From Candidatus Izemoplasmatales bacterium (GTDB taxonomy: Bacteria > Bacillota_I > Bacilli_A > Izemoplasmatales > Hujiaoplasmataceae), in NCBI GenBank assembly GCA_028691335.1, contig JAQUZK010000002.1, forward strand, positions 1-22,748: 22,748 bases of DNA. The letters are read 5' to 3'. The number at the start of each line of letters is the position of its first letter. The stretch's first letter is position 1. Positions 22,420 to 22,748 of the stretch are shown in pieces. Position numbers and translations under genes: made by a program. The notes under the pieces are model-generated. The model worked only from the letters and a program-made list of their open reading frames with translations. It did not search any database and was not told where the DNA came from.

Positions 22420-22489
22420 AAATAGCTTCCAAATGTTTTTTAGATATGGTATATTTAAATACCACTTTGATGTTGGAGACTGTTTTTTT
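22420..22489 (+). terminator. Large branched hairpin terminator after tRNA-Trp
   Basis: AAATAGCTTCCAA (22420-22432) pairs with TTGGAGACTGTTT (22473-22485): 13 positions with one C-A mismatch and two G-T wobbles, followed by a seven-T run. The 40-base interior can form a second small hairpin, TGGTAT with ATACCA (22447-22464). The 3' arm is also an exact 11-base complement of the tRNA-Trp anticodon arm. Confidence 0.65.
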
Positions 22490-22515
22490 AAGGTTAATGA
22501 AAACGATTATAAAAT

Positions 22516-22545
22516 AAAAAAATGCAGAGAAATCTGCGTTTTTTA
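22516..22545. terminator. Short terminator hairpin with GAAA tetraloop
   Basis: ATGCAGA (22522-22528), a GAAA loop and TCTGCGT (22533-22539) form a compact stem with an A-run on the left and a six-T run on the right, so it could work in both directions. It gives a second stop for rightward transcription from the tRNA-Trp/ATPase region. Confidence 0.8.
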
Positions 22546-22594
22546 TTTAATTTAATAGGAAATTGTATTTAAATAATGATGAAGTGATATAAAT

Positions 22595-22620
22595 AGAAAA
22601 AGCCTACAAGAGTAGGCAAA
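22595..22620 (-). terminator. Terminator of the leftward gene at the window edge
   Basis: Read on the minus strand, GCCTAC, a TCTT loop and GTAGGC are followed by TTTTTCTATTT. It lies 23 bases after the stop codon of the leftward gene. Confidence 0.85.
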
Positions 22621-22639
22621 GTAAATGAAGTTAAAAGAC

Positions 22640-22748
22640 TTATTTCTTTATGCGATTATAAACATCTAAAGGCACTACATCTCCTGTATTGCATTTAGGA
22701 CAATATGAAACAGGGTAATCACTCATAAAAGAATCCCAACATTCACTG
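22640..22748 (-). CDS. C-terminal end of an unidentified protein with a CPxC zinc-ribbon-like motif
   Basis: The minus strand is open from the window edge to a TAA at 22642-22640, giving the last 35 residues. They include SECWDSFMSDYPVSYCPKC, in which Cys3 and the CPKC pair resemble half of a zinc ribbon or rubredoxin-like knuckle, and the basic end YNRIKK. The upstream part, with any further cysteines, lies outside the window. That the frame is coding is supported by the terminator placed just after it, pointing the same way. I do not recognise the family. Confidence 0.6.
   Translation of the reverse strand, partial: SECWDSFMSDYPVSYCPKCNTGDVVPLDVYNRIKK

Overview
The window is AT-rich bacterial DNA with dense, mostly co-directional (+ strand) genes, short or overlapping intergenic joints and clear Shine-Dalgarno sites. 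TGA is a normal stop codon (it ends, for example, the genes at 14066-15103 and 17520-17828) and the only tRNA-Trp has a CCA anticodon, so the standard bacterial code applies. The gene content points to an anaerobic, amino-acid-fermenting, low-GC bacterium: coenzyme B12-dependent lysine and glutamate mutases, citramalate-type lyase, V/A-type ATPase and methylglyoxal synthase. A Firmicute (Clostridia/Tissierellia-like or a relative of the Mollicutes) or a Fusobacterium-like organism fits best. No rRNA or ribosomal-protein marker is present to decide this.

Region 1 (1-1358) is the tail of a lysine-fermentation operon: the last 34 codons of the probable D-lysine 5,6-aminomutase alpha subunit, the complete beta subunit (kamE), and a PduO-type cobalamin adenosyltransferase that would make the adenosylcobalamin the mutases need.

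Region 2 (about 1400-9850) is a glutamate-fermentation operon of the methylaspartate pathway. It has its own probable extended -10 promoter, then glmS-glmL-glmE (glutamate mutase small subunit, reactivase, large subunit), methylaspartate ammonia-lyase, and citD-citE-citF-citXG. In this context the citDEF complex is most likely citramalate lyase, splitting citramalate to acetate and pyruvate. The mesaconate hydratase that should connect the two halves, and the citC ligase, are not in the window.

Region 3 (9851-13652) is a mixed housekeeping stretch. It holds a tRNA-Val/tRNA-Thr pair behind a consensus promoter, an 11-bp perfect hairpin, a MATE-family transporter, an alkaline-phosphatase-superfamily phosphodiesterase, a convergent methylglyoxal synthase sharing a bidirectional terminator with it, tRNA-Tyr, and a free-standing small HMA-type metal-binding protein with its own promoter and terminator.

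Region 4 (13676-22287) is a complete nine-gene V/A-type ATPase operon in the order G/H-like stalk, C, I, K, F, E, A, B, D. It is followed by tRNA-Trp (22335-22409), three hairpin terminators and the C-terminal end of a leftward gene with a CPxC zinc-ribbon-like motif. The energy logic is coherent: amino-acid fermentation yields ATP by substrate-level phosphorylation, and the rotary ATPase couples ATP to an ion gradient. No mobile element, CRISPR array, prophage or clearly undescribed system was recognised. The most unusual items are the divergent CitXG, the one-carboxylate K subunit, the hairpin ahead of the MATE gene, and an 11-nt complementarity between the tRNA-Trp anticodon arm and the terminator that follows it.
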